From positions 1,287,187 to 1,351,186 of the forward strand of contig JAAOMT010000003.1 of the NCBI GenBank assembly GCA_016748015.1: a stretch of DNA of 64,000 nucleotides, given 5' to 3'. The notes below the pieces were generated by a model. That model made no database searches. It saw nothing but the letters and a program-made list of their open reading frames with translations, and had not been told where the DNA came from. The stretch comes from Geosiphon pyriformis. Its lineage: Eukaryota > Glomeromycota > Glomeromycetes > Archaeosporales > Geosiphonaceae. Position numbers and translations under genes: made by a program. Shown in pieces: positions 24,907 to 37,068 of this stretch; the stretch's first letter is position 1, and every line of letters begins with the position of its first letter.

Positions 24907-25569
24907 TGATGAATCTCTTAGCTGTAGAAAAATATGTAAGAATCAAAAGAAATAAATAAATAAAATAACAACTTTCATCTCAATCATTCTCTTATTGCTA
25001 ATTTCTCTTTCCCTACCTTCAAGTATCTGAACATCTTGGGATAAAAGATTACTTGTTGGTTATTCCTTACCCTTTTCCTGACTCATATAATTGTAGTATT
25101 TGAAGATTATTGAATAAAACGTAACTGAAGAGCACATCTAATACCTGATATTGAATTCTAAGAGCGCTGACATGAGGCATAGAATTATACCAGGTGTGAT
25201 CATTTGTTGACAGTACGGACTATCTCTCTACCTTCAGATTCCCTGGTTATCTTTTGAAAGAATAGTGACTGAGATATTTTATGAGACTGATCTCGCACAT
25301 TGAATCCATACATATTCAATTCGCTCTTTAAAGTTGAATTCCCTTTGATTCCTTTCATCACCCTACAATCCTGTTCTCCCTTGCTATCCATTAGCTTGTT
25401 ACTCCAACCCGTAACAGTATTTTGTAAATATTTCTTCTTTTTTAAATATTAAAATTAAAAAAATATTGGCATTTTTGGAAAAGTTATTACAAATTTAGAT
25501 TCTTTTGTTAATAAGAAAAATTTTGTGATTTTGCATAAGATGACTATTGGATAAGTTCACTTCAGTAAA

Positions 25570-25695
25570 TTTAATGTAGTTTAGCCTTGACTGGGCTCGT
25601 GTTTGGTCACATGTAGAAAGCGCGTAAACCACATTTATTTTAAAAACACTAAGTTGTTGTATTGTAATAGATAGTGGTAGGGCTACACGTTAAAA
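25570..25695 (+). repeat. better preserved copy of a short repeat, with A-tail
   Basis: Partner of 24,370-24,490. Keeps CpG-containing words such as CTCGTG and GCGCG and ends in a run of A after CTACACGTT, like a retroposon 3' end. The solo LTR is inserted in the body of this copy. Confidence 0.55.
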
Positions 25696-25932
25696 AAAAA
25701 AAACTAGATTTTGAAGGATTGTTAACCAATTCAAATCTCTTTGTCCAATTGTTAATCCTTAATGAATTCCAAGTGTTCAAATTTAAAATTCTTGAACTTA
25801 GTATTTCGAAATAACTCTTGTATTTTTTTTAAAGATTAAATATAATTAAAAAAAATAATTTTATAACTTTTGGCTTTTTATCAATTATTTAATATTTGTA
25901 CTTATTAATCGGAAACTCTATCACACCAACAT

Positions 25933-26996
25933 ATGGATGATAATATAGTATCTTCTCCCCCTCCTCAGCCACCCTCACCCACAGAATTTCCACCCTTACC
26001 TTCTTCCCCACCTTCAACCGCAACTGATAACCCAGCTACCGAACAACCCACTTCAGATCTAGTCAAAACACATCGAATGCTTTTAGAATTATTTTGTGAT
26101 CCACTTCTAGCAGATTTACGCGCTTTGGCTGGTGTCGAAGATGTAATTTCGGATGTAAAGCTTAAGTCTCCGGTCCTTAAAACCCACACCGAAGAAGAGG
26201 GAGTTGCTCATGACCAGAGACTATTTGAATCGGAAGAAATTGGTTTAAAAAGTATGAAGCAGTTAGTGGAGAGAGTTACTGTAGACCACGTTGAAACATT
26301 AATCGCTTTGGAACAGGGCAACGCTTTTGAAATTTATGTCAAGCGTGGCGGTGTCCAAGATTTAGGTGAGATCACCTACCTCTTTATTTAGGAATAATCG
26401 GATATACTAAAAACCTTTAACTTTCTAGTGTTGGTCATCAAACAGAACGCTACCGTGTTTGATCTGAAAAATATGATTAAAACACGAATAGAACGTGACG
26501 AGAATGAAAAGAATGAACGGAAAAAGAATGAGGAAAAGGCACTAAAAAAACGAAAATTTGTTGAGGGTGGTTTTATGACAGGGAAGGGTTTCCTCGATGA
26601 AAGTGATAATCAATCTTCAAACTTACGAATTAAGAATGGAGGTGATTGTGATGGGGGAAGCTGGCAAGTAGATCGTTCTCTTCGTAGCGGATATGATGGT
26701 CTCTCGCGTAAAAAAAAGAAACAAGAGCGACGAAAAAGAAGAAATAAGAAAATAAGTTGGTAGGTGCCCTTAGACAATTAGGAAGATTTCTTATTGCATC
26801 AAAATTTAAAGATAATCCGTTTTCCCTTTTTAGGAGATATATTTGGAATTCTTACTGTTTAATGTTTGAAGGTCAACGCTTGTTAAACGATAAAGCGCGT
26901 ATTCAAGAATTGGGAATACGAAGCGCAAGTGTTTTGAAATTTTCAAGATTGGCAAATAAAGGCGATGAAAAACATAGGAATTACCAAAGCTGGTGA
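25933..26996 (+). CDS. SNRNP25: U11/U12 snRNP 25 kDa-like protein, minor spliceosome
   Basis: A ubiquitin-like protein of the U11/U12 di-snRNP, which recognises the 5' splice site of U12-type introns. Exons are 25933-26365, 26429-26759 and 26834-26996; phases agree and the product is 308 aa. The family core is split: residues about 112-167 hold VTVDHVETLIALEQGNAFEI and VIKQNATVFDLKNMIK, a Lys/Arg/Glu-rich insertion of about 85 residues follows, then KKISWRYIWNSYCLMFEGQR and IQELGIRSASVLKF complete the fold. Human SNRNP25 is much shorter and lacks the Pro-rich N-terminus and the long insertion. ISW-Y-W, GEKL/GQRL and LGIR are the diagnostic words. Tail to tail with HGD, 164 bases apart. Introns are ordinary GT-AG, U2 type. 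Confidence 0.87.
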
Positions 26997-27160
26997 ATTC
27001 TCATGCAACTGGCCACAATTTATTGTATGCTTTTCACGTATCCTTTAGCTGTTCCCTACTGTTAATATTGTTACATATGTTTTTGCATGAGTCAATATTA
27101 AATACATTTTTGTTTTATTCAAGCGTAGTTGGAAAAAAGTCGAGATTTAAATAGAATTTT

Positions 27161-29207
27161 TCAAGTATCCATCGGTTTTGTGCCATCCACAAAGTTGCTT
27201 TTGAGGCCTTGCCAAAATTTCCAATAATCTGATTGGACATGAACCTGGTTTGAAAGTGCCCAGGGAGTTAAGCCAAGCATCAGAGTAGTTTCAAACATGA
27301 ATGCTGTACGAAACAAGTTTCACATTAAATCAGAGATTACTAAATGATCCAAGGTCCAAAAACAAGAAAAGCATACCAATACTCCCATCACCGATGCGAG
27401 TTGGCTCAAGTTCTTGGTTGGTTGCTCTTTCAAATGTCGGAGCATCTGGACCGTGTGGAGTCATGTGGCTATGGAGGCTATTATTATAAAGTTGCAAGAT
27501 CTTGTTCAAAATTAGGTAGACTTTGCGGATGACTATTTGAAATATATATATACCTTGCGCCACCAGGAAGGAATCCTTCAGCCTTGGCTTCATACGAACC
27601 TTCAATTAAACCCATGAATTCGGAGGCATTGTTACGATGAAAAAAAGGTGGCCTAAACTGAAAAAACAATTGAAATTAATAGGGGAAAAACGTGGATATA
27701 TTATGATATTCATGATCATCCTACTGTATGTTCTTGTACGGCCCAACGTGGAGGGAAAATGACAAAGTCTGCGATGGGGGTGTTCGAAGAAGGGGATTTG
27801 GAAGTGAGGACCGTGAATATGGAAGGATCCTGCGTACATTAAAAATCAATCAGCTATTGTTTGGAGTTCGAGCATTGCGATAAAATATTTAACATATACC
27901 GGATGATCAAAGGTCACAGAGCTAATAGCATTGAAATTTCGCAGATTATATTTATAGGGAACATAATTTCCGTACCAGGCTACTACATTGAACGGTGAAT
28001 AATCCTAAACGAAATTTGAGATAAATAGTATCCTCATGAGCGGACTTTTTAGATCTCTGAAACTTCGAAATCTTACCTGCTTTGCTGTAAATAATTGTCC
28101 GACGTATTTATTCACTATCAACCAATCTCCTAGTTTGTCTTCAAAAGCAGCAGTAGGTGTGAAAAAGTCACGCGGACGTGCAAGGCCATTAGAACCTATT
28201 GTGTATATTTTAGTATAGCAAAGTTTGAAACTTTAAAGGAGATAATTTTTAAAAACTAACCGATAGCTCCCAGCTCTGGCAATTCAAAATGATTTTCAAA
28301 TACTTCGAGAATGAATCCGCGGCTGTAATTAAATTATGTGAAATATGAGCAATTTTGGTCTCCAACGTTATAATTTTCATAAAAGATTACCTGGGTCCAT
28401 CAGGCAAATTTACAGAATAACGTACCCCACGGGGTATTACGACAATTTCATTAGGAACAGCCAATATGCGACCGAATTCAGTAAAAATATCAAGTCGACC
28501 ATGCTGAGGAACTGCTCAGAAAAGAGAAATTGTAAGATTAATACAACTTGATTATTTATTCTCATTATTTGAATATTACACTTACCAATGAGAAAATCCC
28601 CGTCAGAATTGTAAAATGCCATGTTCTCCATATTTTTGTTTGCTTGATAAATATGAATTGCGAGTCCATTTTTGATCGTGGAATCACCCGACCCAGCAAG
28701 GGTATTCAAGCCGAATATAAAATTAATTGACTCCTCATCACTTGGTAGCGGAAACGGGCTCCAACGAATTTGATTTGGAATGAATTCCGTATTTTGAGGT
28801 GTGAAGCAAGCGCGGAGATTGGTTTTTGTATCTGATTTAACGAATGGCTCATGACATACTGTTGGGCGAATTCGATAAAGCCAACTAGAAAATAAAAGTT
28901 TAGATCTCCTTAATTTATTTTTTATAAAATTTTTTAAAAATTATACCTGTGCTGATTATATTTTCTCCCAGCGGTAAAAGCTGTTCCTGTTAACTGTTCA
29001 GCGTACAGGTTGTAAGGACACTTCTGAGGGTTATTCTGATCTATGAGACATAAAAGGACAATGAAAATTTCAGTTTTCATAAGTATTACACAGTTCACAG
29101 TCATGAGGAGAACCTTTGGGAAGCGCGCCAGGCAACGCCTCTGAACTGAAAGTGTTTCCAAAACCAGAAAAGTAGGTGTAAGAATCAGCTTTGCTTTCTG
29201 TGGTCAT
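27161..29207 (-). CDS. HGD: homogentisate 1,2-dioxygenase
   Basis: A non-haem Fe(II) cytosolic enzyme that opens the homogentisate ring to maleylacetoacetate in tyrosine and phenylalanine breakdown. Eleven exons (5' to 3'): 29114-29207, 28947-29040, 28586-28884, 28391-28511, 28261-28322, 28077-28195, 27900-28004, 27725-27829, 27554-27657, 27377-27477, 27161-27303. The product is 448 aa, the normal family length. Motifs in order: [48 protein letters not shown] and HMTPHGPD. The predicted iron ligands are H340, E346 and H376, matching human H335, E341 and H371 by alignment. It ends [13 protein letters not shown]. The first intron uses GTTCTC as donor, which is unusual but keeps GT. No sister genes of the tyrosine pathway are adjacent. 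Confidence 0.96.
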
Positions 29208-29269
29208 TTAAACTTAAGAAAAGGTTGGGTTACAAAAAATGGAACTTGATCACCAAGATTTATATAGAA

Positions 29270-29503
29270 ATGAATCAACTTTCTCACGCATCATTTAAAA
29301 ATTCTCCATTTGGTGATGATCAGTTGATCTATTCCTTTGGCTGCGAGAATTCTGGCGTCACTTTTGGTCGCGTGAGCAAGAACAAAGGTCCCAATTATGC
29401 AATGATCTACGAGTGCATGATTAAGGACCTTCCCTTTATTTTGGTCATGCTTTCCAGTGTGGCCATAGTGGGAGTGTGGCTCATTAACGGTGACTCAAAC
29501 TGA
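29270..29503 (+). CDS. small membrane protein, hypothetical
   Basis: A 77-aa frame from ATG 29270, starting 62 bases from the HGD start on the opposite strand. It has a polar N-terminus (with FGCENSGVTFGRV) and one likely membrane span (LPFILVMLSSVAIVGVWLI). Immediately after it, ATG 29503 opens another 53-codon frame to about 29,664, which may be part of the same transcript. No family is recognised. It could be a chance frame in the divergent promoter region. Confidence 0.25.
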   Translation: MNQLSHASFKNSPFGDDQLIYSFGCENSGVTFGRVSKNKGPNYAMIYECMIKDLPFILVMLSSVAIVGVWLINGDSN

Positions 29504-29507
29504 TGAT

Positions 29508-30250
29508 CAGTGGAAGGCTGTTTGATGTACAACAGGGCATCCTTGTTTCGATCAAGTGTTCTTGCATCATTGAGTTCAACCTTTCCGAGGTGGAATTCAT
29601 CCGGTCTTTAAAGTTTTTAAGTATGCAAGACCATCTCCGTGTTCCAGTTTCACAATTTACTTAATTAAGCGAGGTAATCTACGAGTTAGTCTCAATTTAG
29701 GTTGTTTTTCTTTGAGGGAGGTTCCCATTGTGTAGCGAAATGTCAGATATTTTCAAGCTTTTGACAACACACCCGATGCTGCGGCATGACTTTATTCATT
29801 ATTTTTCAAATCAGCCGAAATAATTATAGAGAAAGGGAACAATGAAATACTTAAAACGTGTTTCAACATTCGGGATTCGACTGCTTAAAATTAATGTGGA
29901 GAAGTTGTCTCTCGATAAAACTGAAATGAGCTAATACTTTTGTGTTAAAGAAAAAAATGCATTTTTGTAAGATGTATATCCTTTGTAACCAATATATTCC
30001 CTTGGTATGAAATCGTGTATTACAAGCATTTATAGTTAAATACTCGAAACGAAACCAAGTAAGTAAATCATTGAACCAATAGCAGCGATAATAATGAAAT
30101 TATTGAAAGATAAACTTCTTCAGGATCACTCAAGTTTTTCCTCTGGTTTTTTGATTTTTTTTTCTTTGGCTGATAAACCAAACATGTTTAGGATGTTGAT
30201 GCGGCAATTAATGGAAGCTCAAAAGAGCCTTGTCATCAGGAAACAGCTTC
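29508..30250. other. intergenic DNA upstream of HGD
   Basis: Moderate base composition. Apart from the short plus-strand frame at 29,503-29,664 I see no gene or RNA structure. Confidence 0.4.
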
Positions 30251-30337
30251 TTTTCGTTCTAATGATTTAATCCAAAGATTAAGAGAAAATTTTTCAATAA
30301 ATCCAAGGAAACAAAATCAATTGTCCAATATGTATAA

Positions 30338-31081
30338 TCAATGATGATGATGAAGAAAAAATACCCCAGTCTGTGAAGAAGATGCGCTTGTATCATCGGA
30401 AGGCAACAGCAAATTCGACAAAGACATTGCGCTTGGACGTGAGACAGCATCCGCGCTACCGATCTGGTTATTCGATTGATGGTGGACAAAGTATGCCCCA
30501 TTGGCTGCGTTGGCATGACAAGAAGCCTGGTTGGCAAACTGAAAGAGTTGCGCCGCGGCCAGCACGACCTCAGGATCCAACGATGTACGTGATAATGTGA
30601 CGTCCACAAGCATATTAATATCCCAAACGGCAGCCGCCGCAATCATGTTCAAATCGGATGCATAGAATGCTTGTTGGGAAGCCTGAGACGTCGACATTAC
30701 CTTTTTATTATCGATATCAGCAAAATTTGAGAAACCTTGGCTTTGTGACTGTTGTTGCTGTTGTTGTTGTTGTTGTTGATATTGTTCCTGGGATTCATTT
30801 GATTTATTATAATATCGTTCTTGTTGAGAAGTTTGTGGTGAAGGTTGGTTTGTTGCCGACGTAACATTATTGACAATGGACCTAGGCGTTGGTCGGTTAG
30901 AATTTGTGTTCGAGACAGGTCCAACAATAGAGGTTTGTCTCTTTGACCCCTCTCCGTCTATTTCCATAGGGTCGTACGAGTTTTTTTTCAATATAGCGTC
31001 GTTTTTCAAAGTTTTTTTGACAGTTTTCCGGGAGACAACAGAGGAAGGAGACTTGTAAGAAGTCGACATTTTTATTTTCAT
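30338..31081 (-). CDS. polyglutamine protein, unknown
   Basis: 247 aa from ATG 31081; the second Met at 31069 (MSTSYKSPSSVV) is also a good start. N-terminal part is basic and Ser-rich, followed by Asn/Ser/Pro-rich sequence, a Q-rich tract at about residues 100-112, and a more conserved-looking Ala-rich helical block (DLNMIAAAAVWDINMLVD, VVLAAAQLFQFANQASCHA). I do not recognise a family; a nuclear or regulatory role would be a guess. The 3' end may be spliced: GTATTT at about 30,365 could be a donor and CATTAG near 30,265 an acceptor, which would replace the odd VFFLHHHH end. Confidence 0.6.
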   Translation of the reverse strand: MKIKMSTSYKSPSSVVSRKTVKKTLKNDAILKKNSYDPMEIDGEGSKRQTSIVGPVSNTNSNRPTPRSIVNNVTSATNQPSPQTSQQERYYNKSNESQEQYQQQQQQQQQQSQSQGFSNFADIDNKKVMSTSQASQQAFYASDLNMIAAAAVWDINMLVDVTLSRTSLDPEVVLAAAQLFQFANQASCHANAANGAYFVHHQSNNQIGSADAVSRPSAMSLSNLLLPSDDTSASSSQTGVFFLHHHH

Positions 31082-32921
31082 TAAAATAAGTTGGTGAGTT
31101 TTTCTCGATTGTATGAAAAGTCAAGTTAATATCTCGGGGAAAAGTTTATATTGAAAAACGGTCGAAATGAAGGGTGAGTCGAAAAAGGGAAAAAGAAAAG
31201 AAGTAAAGAAGTAAAGAAAAAAGGGTTTTTTAAATTCAGGCTCGATACTGGTTCGGCAGGAAATAAAGTTATCCCTTTTTATATATGATACTTCACTGCA
31301 AAATAAACATGATGGTTTTTTAGAGTCAAACTTTTCTGTGATATGTACGATCAGTTTGCACTGAAGAAAAAACAATTATCATCAAAACTTGAAGAATCAT
31401 TTATTAGTAGCATATGATAACATAGCATACGGTGGAAACAGTGCCTGTCAGACCTCGAGGCAAAAACGCATTGCAGGCTGGGTCGATTGTCCATGAAACA
31501 GGTAAAGTGTCGGAGCTGGAAAGTGACACAACTTCCTAATATAGAATCAAATTACCAATCTCTACACGTGCTTTCATACTCTAATATGAAATAGTTCTCG
31601 TTTTTACAATGTTGGAGGAGAAACTTCTAACCATTGAAATTATGGTTAATAACCCAAAACCTAAGTCTAAGTCTCTAAGGTTCATAACGACCTGCTGAGA
31701 AATGGGGAATTTAGGATTTCAAAAAAAAAATCATGTAAGTTAATAAATTAGTTGATTGGTTAAGATGATTTTTAATGTATCATAGTTAAAAATTTCAGAA
31801 TTAATTGATAAAGGAAAGTATTTTTCGGATTTCAGATAAAATTAGCTTAAAATAACTGCGGTAATGAATTGTTTCTCATTAAAAAAAAGTCGGTTTGATT
31901 ATTTTTTGTTAATTAATTGGTATTAAATGCTCAAAGTGAGATTCCTGGAGTAAAAGAAATGTGATTTATTTTTGGAACCAAAGTGAAATTAAATCAAGAC
32001 GAATGGGAAGAATATAATTTATTAATAATAACTTTTCGTTATTACAAAGATATTATAAAACATAGTTGAACATCATCTAACTTTATTTAATTAAATTGTA
32101 AGAAAGAGAGAGATAAAGGATGGGCAATGTTAATTGAAGTTGATGTGCTTTTAGAATGAATAGAACATTAAACATGTTAATATAATTGAAGGTCGCAAGA
32201 TCTTGAATTTTGGGCTATTTCCCATTTTAAATTTAATTGGCCATGAATGATTTCAGATTATAATCTTGACACAGTGTTCGGCTATATACTTTTTCTTATC
32301 AGGACTAATTTTATTTTTAATCTAAAACTAATTTGTTAAGTATTCTTTAAATATATTCTCATTTCAAAGCAATCAGAAAATCATAATTATAATACTCTTT
32401 TTTTGCTAATATGATATTATTATCTTGAATCATGAAAAATAAAAACCTGTCAAAAAATATAATGAAAATTAAATTTATCTTGTAATTTCATACTTGATCA
32501 ATGAAATTTTATTTAAAAAATCATATCTTTTAATAATTTTAAAAATTGATTATAATAAAACATTATTTTATCAAAAGATGAATTTCTATAAATAATAAAT
32601 TACTAAAAATTATATTTATGCTGATTTGATATCTCGACGCTTGCAAATCACAATAGTAAATCTTTCAAGTGTCTATTTTTTTATTAATTGCTACTGATGT
32701 GGCAGCGACGGCGATTTTATAAATATTAATTGGAATTATTTTATTTTGTAAAGTTATACAATAGTATATGCTAAGCTAATTAAAAAAAACTGCTATCAAA
32801 TAAATATTGAATAAACATATGTAAATGCAAAATGGTTTGATGATAATTATGCAAAAAAAGTGATAAGACGAAACATCCATGGGCACAACATCATGAAAGA
32901 TGAATCTTCGAAAGTCACTTT
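31082..32921. other. intergenic DNA between polyQ gene and SYP1
   Basis: AT-rich but not desert-like. I see no gene; a stretch of more normal composition near 31,430-31,700 may be promoter DNA of the polyQ gene. Confidence 0.4.
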
Positions 32922-35900
32922 TTATGCCGAGGCGAAGAATCTTCCAGTTGCCACTTGATATGTAACTTCGTCAAATTCAATGAGATCATCTTGTCGTTGT
33001 TGGGGCGTCTCACATACTTCATGACTCCTTGGCTGTGAAACAACTTCTAAAGAGATATTACTTAACAATTGTCCCTTGCACAAAAACTTGATGGCAGCCG
33101 GTGCCGGGTTCGATACGTGTCTTGTTTCAAATCGTGCTACAAGACGTTTTCTCTCAGGCGAGGATATATCTAAATCACCTACTTGCCAAAAAATTTTTTG
33201 CTTCTCCCCATTCCAGACACCCGTTGGATTCGACTGTACGGTACCTACTTCTCCATCGACTGGTATTAGGAAAGAAAGGTCAGAAAGGGTGCCTGTGAGT
33301 TTAGATTCAGGATTTGGTTGGTAGAAAATAACTAGGGAGGTTTGATTTGGTTCACATTTCCACTGAGGAAAGACTTGAATCGGTAGGAATGAGGTTTTGT
33401 GTTCCGGATCTATATGAACTTGATATTTCATGACGATGACTGATATTCCATTCGTAAGCGAGAGCATTTCAGTATTAATATCATATTGCCCAGATTCACC
33501 CCCTGTAACTTCTTGGAGATAAGAAGCATTGGGGGCAGCTTTCTCCAAAGTTCCAAAATTTGCAATCTTGATCCGTATGGGTTGGGTTGTTGTATGATTG
33601 GAGATGATAGTTATTTCGCCCGTTACAAAAAGTTTAGATACTTCTCCGCCTTTTACAATTATATTTAAATTTTCAGAGATTGAAGCACGAAGTCCTTGGG
33701 AGCGTACTTCTGAAGAGTTGGATGACGACTTTTGATGATTAGCCTCTGAAAATTCAAAGGATGTTGGCGACGAAGTCGAGCTGCTACCGATTTCATTGGG
33801 GGAAAGACGATTGTCTAGAGGAGAATCAGTAAATATGTTATTTTCATTGGTTGGCACGACGGTTCTACGGTATTGGCTCCTACAAAAATATTTGAGTAAA
33901 TAATGAATATTGATTTGTTTGATAACGATAAAGAAATATTAGCTCACTCTCTTCGACCACGAAAGGTTCTACGACCCGTGTTCAAAGTAGATCTCTGGAT
34001 AGCAAACATAGAAGCGATAATTTATTAGTACGGGTGTTCACACTTTTTCCAGAATCTTTCCGATAAGATGCATACCGACTGAAGTGTATTGCGGACTTGG
34101 TTTATCGCAGTTGCAGCTTCTTCTTTATTATTTTCAGGGATAGATTCTTCTTTGATTTCCAAGCGAATCCTGTCATTAAAAAAAGAGCTTGTAAAGATGT
34201 TGCTCCGTCAACTCAAGGCATAAAATTTCCAGAATTATATTTACTCAAATTAAATCTTTTGATCACCTGGTTGCTTCCGATCGGGAATCCGAATCATCGT
34301 CTACTGAAGGATTGTAGCCAAAGAGATCCCATGGTTTTACATCCGCGGGGGGAATTGTATAACCTTCGTCGTCAACCCGCACTTTTGGCTGAGTAATCAA
34401 AAATGGGCAATTAATGAACTAATTGATATCCTTTGCAAGTTCAGATGAGACGAACAATTTACCAAGGTGCTTTCACTTGGAGGTGAATGTTCGAATTGGT
34501 CATCAAGTTTCGTGGAGATGTTCGAATCTTCATTTACTAGGTCGGTGACATCAGACCGTGTATTTATTATATCACTAAAAAGGTGAAATGGCGCATAGTA
34601 AGTTATAAGAAAGCGGAAAATTTATTCCAAATTATGTTACATACAAGGAGTTATTGGGAACGGAAGTTTTGTGCGTATTTCTGGAAGTGGGTTGTACTAT
34701 ATTTTAAAATGCATCATATATGAATTATGTTCAAAAAAAGACCTTTGGACAAAAACATTAAAATTTGTAATCAAATGAAAAAATGATTTTTAACATACAC
34801 CAAGAACTTGAAGGAGAGACATATCCAAGATTAAGGGAAGATTCATCGACAAAACTTCCTATCAATAAAGTAAAGGAGTTTAGATTAGAATAAGTATTGC
34901 AAGGATTTCTTTTCAATTCATCTTGGGGTCATTTCAAATTCTAATTTTGAATCAGCGTTCCACCGACTGTAGAGAAAGATTAAATATGAGGTACAGTAGA
35001 AAAGATGTTGATATTGTGAAATCCTAATTTAATTAAAAAATCCGCCAAGATGGGCTGGTGAAAACATCAAGTCTTATTTTCTCAGTCTGTGGACATTATG
35101 CCGCAATTAAGAAGAATGATGGATTCACAGATATATACCTTCCAATGAATGCATTCTTTGCAGGCAAAAATTTTCGATTTCACTTGGAACATCAAAAGTA
35201 AATACTAACTCAAGAGTACGTTCCGCCATCTAAAAAAAGAAAGATATTTTTAATACAATCCAATAATCTAAAATCAGATTTAGTTAATTGATCTTACAGC
35301 CACACGCTTTTGACAAGTTTCAACTTGCATCGTTTCAAAACGCGCTATGCTTTCCTTTAGATTGATCAACCGCAATTCATCAACAGATTGATATTTCTGT
35401 AAATAGATATTTATCAAAAACTTGGACTGCTATGAATGAAGTTCATGTAAAAACATTTCTTAACAAAAGTCAAACCTCAAGAATCCGCGGAGCCTCCTGT
35501 GACCATTCATTCTGAGTTTGCTCTAGTGCTTTTTGAGCTTCTTTAAGCTTAATCTCTAAAAGGAAGAAAATATATTGCACCATAATCGTTACGAGATTTA
35601 AAATTTTTTCATAATATGGAATTTTCGGTTGAGACGCTTACCAGAAGCTTCAAGTTTTTTACCGGCAGTGAGTTTTTCGCTCTGCTTTTTATGCTAAAAT
35701 AATTTTATGAATTGGAATTAATTGAATATTTTTATTTTTATTATGAAAATGAATACTGGATATTTTATTATAACCAGGTCGAATTAGTAGTTTCAAATAC
35801 TATATAGTCAGGACGGTAGGTGATCTTCGAAAATAATGAAATCCCACAAAACTTTCGCGGAAACATTATATACCCTGTATTTACCTAATTTGCAGATATG

Positions 35901-36723
35901 GCTGATCGTACCTTGTTAACTTTTTGAAGCCTGTCTTCATAATCTTTGACTATTTTATTCATAGTAGTATCACACTGATCAATGACATGAAAAATAAAGT
36001 TATTACTATGTAATGAGCAATTATTAAGTCAAAATGTTAAACGTGAATTTACTTTACATATTTTGGAATTTCTCTTACATTTTTCAGTTGCAGCCACTCT
36101 TCTGAAGTAGCCTTTTCACGTATTGGTCCCTCGACCTCTTCGAGGATCTTGCTAACAAAAAGAGAATGTGTATTGGATATTTCCGCAAGCTCTTGAAAAA
36201 GCGGTTCCCAAATAGCCGAAAAGGCACTAATGATGTAAAACTAATCATTAGTTTGAGGACGAAAATAGTAGATGAGTTAATAGAAAATATGGATCAATTT
36301 GTACCCTAGACTTGATTTTTCGCTTAAGAAATTCTTTCTTGTTAATTTTTGAAGACTTTTAACATAGTTGTCTTCAACTGATGCTCTGTAAAAAAATAGA
36401 TTAAAGGTGTGAGAGTAAGAAACGTGAAAAATAGTGGATCTGGTTATATATCTGACCTTTCTCGAAAATATTCTGCCAGTTCTTCGTTAAGGGTTTTTGC
36501 TTTTCTTAGCCTTGTTTGGATCGCGTCAAAAGCTTCTTTCGGACGTTCATGCTGGTTTTAGAAATTCCGAGTAAATTTTGCAGTCGTTTTTTTTTACCAT
36601 TTTTTAAATGCAAACCCTTACCAAAAAAGCCTGAGTATAATTCATGTTGACGGCTTCTTGAGTGGTATCTTTGGTGGGAGAAATTAATGAGGGTATTTGG
36701 GTTTGTCCATTGACCAATTCCAT
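32922..36723 (-). CDS. SYP1: SYP1/FCHo muniscin, endocytic F-BAR adaptor
   Basis: An early clathrin-endocytosis factor: an F-BAR domain bends PI(4,5)P2 membrane and a mu-homology domain binds cargo and Ede1/Eps15. Sixteen exons: 36622-36723, 36457-36551, 36305-36385, 36079-36226, 35912-35974, 35642-35693, 35476-35555, 35298-35396, 35139-35229, 34799-34858, 34645-34696, 34463-34574, 34267-34388, 34076-34169, 33948-33994, 32922-33879. Phases close, giving 751 aa. F-BAR is about residues 25-270 (AFDAIQTRLRKAKTLNEELA, NYVKSLQKL, SAIWEPLFQELAEISNTHS). A Ser-rich linker contains VDDEGYTIPP, a muniscin hallmark. The muHD is about 497-735 (from LRASISENLNIIVK), ending ATGRFFASA. Most introns are 55-120 bases. 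Confidence in the family is high. Confidence 0.94.
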
Positions 36724-37068
36724 TGGAGGAAATACTATTTCAAAGTTAACGGGGTTGAAACTTGAAAGCTTTGTAGATCAATAGAAGTGCAGATTTTTTC
36801 GAAGCTGGAAAATCCGTGGTGCCTAATTTCATTTGCACATGACAATTAGCCAATTTGATGGACTAGCATTTTTTGAATGCTAATTGTAAATGAGATTGGT
36901 CATGTCATGAAATATAATTTTGAGTAGTTTATAGCAAATATTAATTCATTTATAACGATCGGCAAAACGATTTTAAAAAAAATAGTATGCGTATCTCAAT
37001 AAGGCTAAAACTGGAATAATTTTTTTAAGAATGTGAAACACAATATTTCTTTGCTGATAACCATAAAT

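Larger units (their letters stand above)
24715..25416 (+). mobile_element. solo LTR, 702 bp
   Basis: Starts TGTTAC and ends GTAACA, a perfect 6-base inverted terminal repeat with TG...CA ends. It is flanked by the 4-base direct repeat GTAT (24711-24714 and 25417-25420), as expected for a target-site duplication. Inside are seven tandem 12-mers, then a TATA box, then an AATAAATAAATAAAATA poly-A-signal-like stretch near 24,950. No gag or pol is next to it, so I read it as a solo LTR left by recombination. Its base composition is much less decayed than the host repeat, implying a recent insertion. Copia or Gypsy origin cannot be decided from the LTR. Confidence 0.75.
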
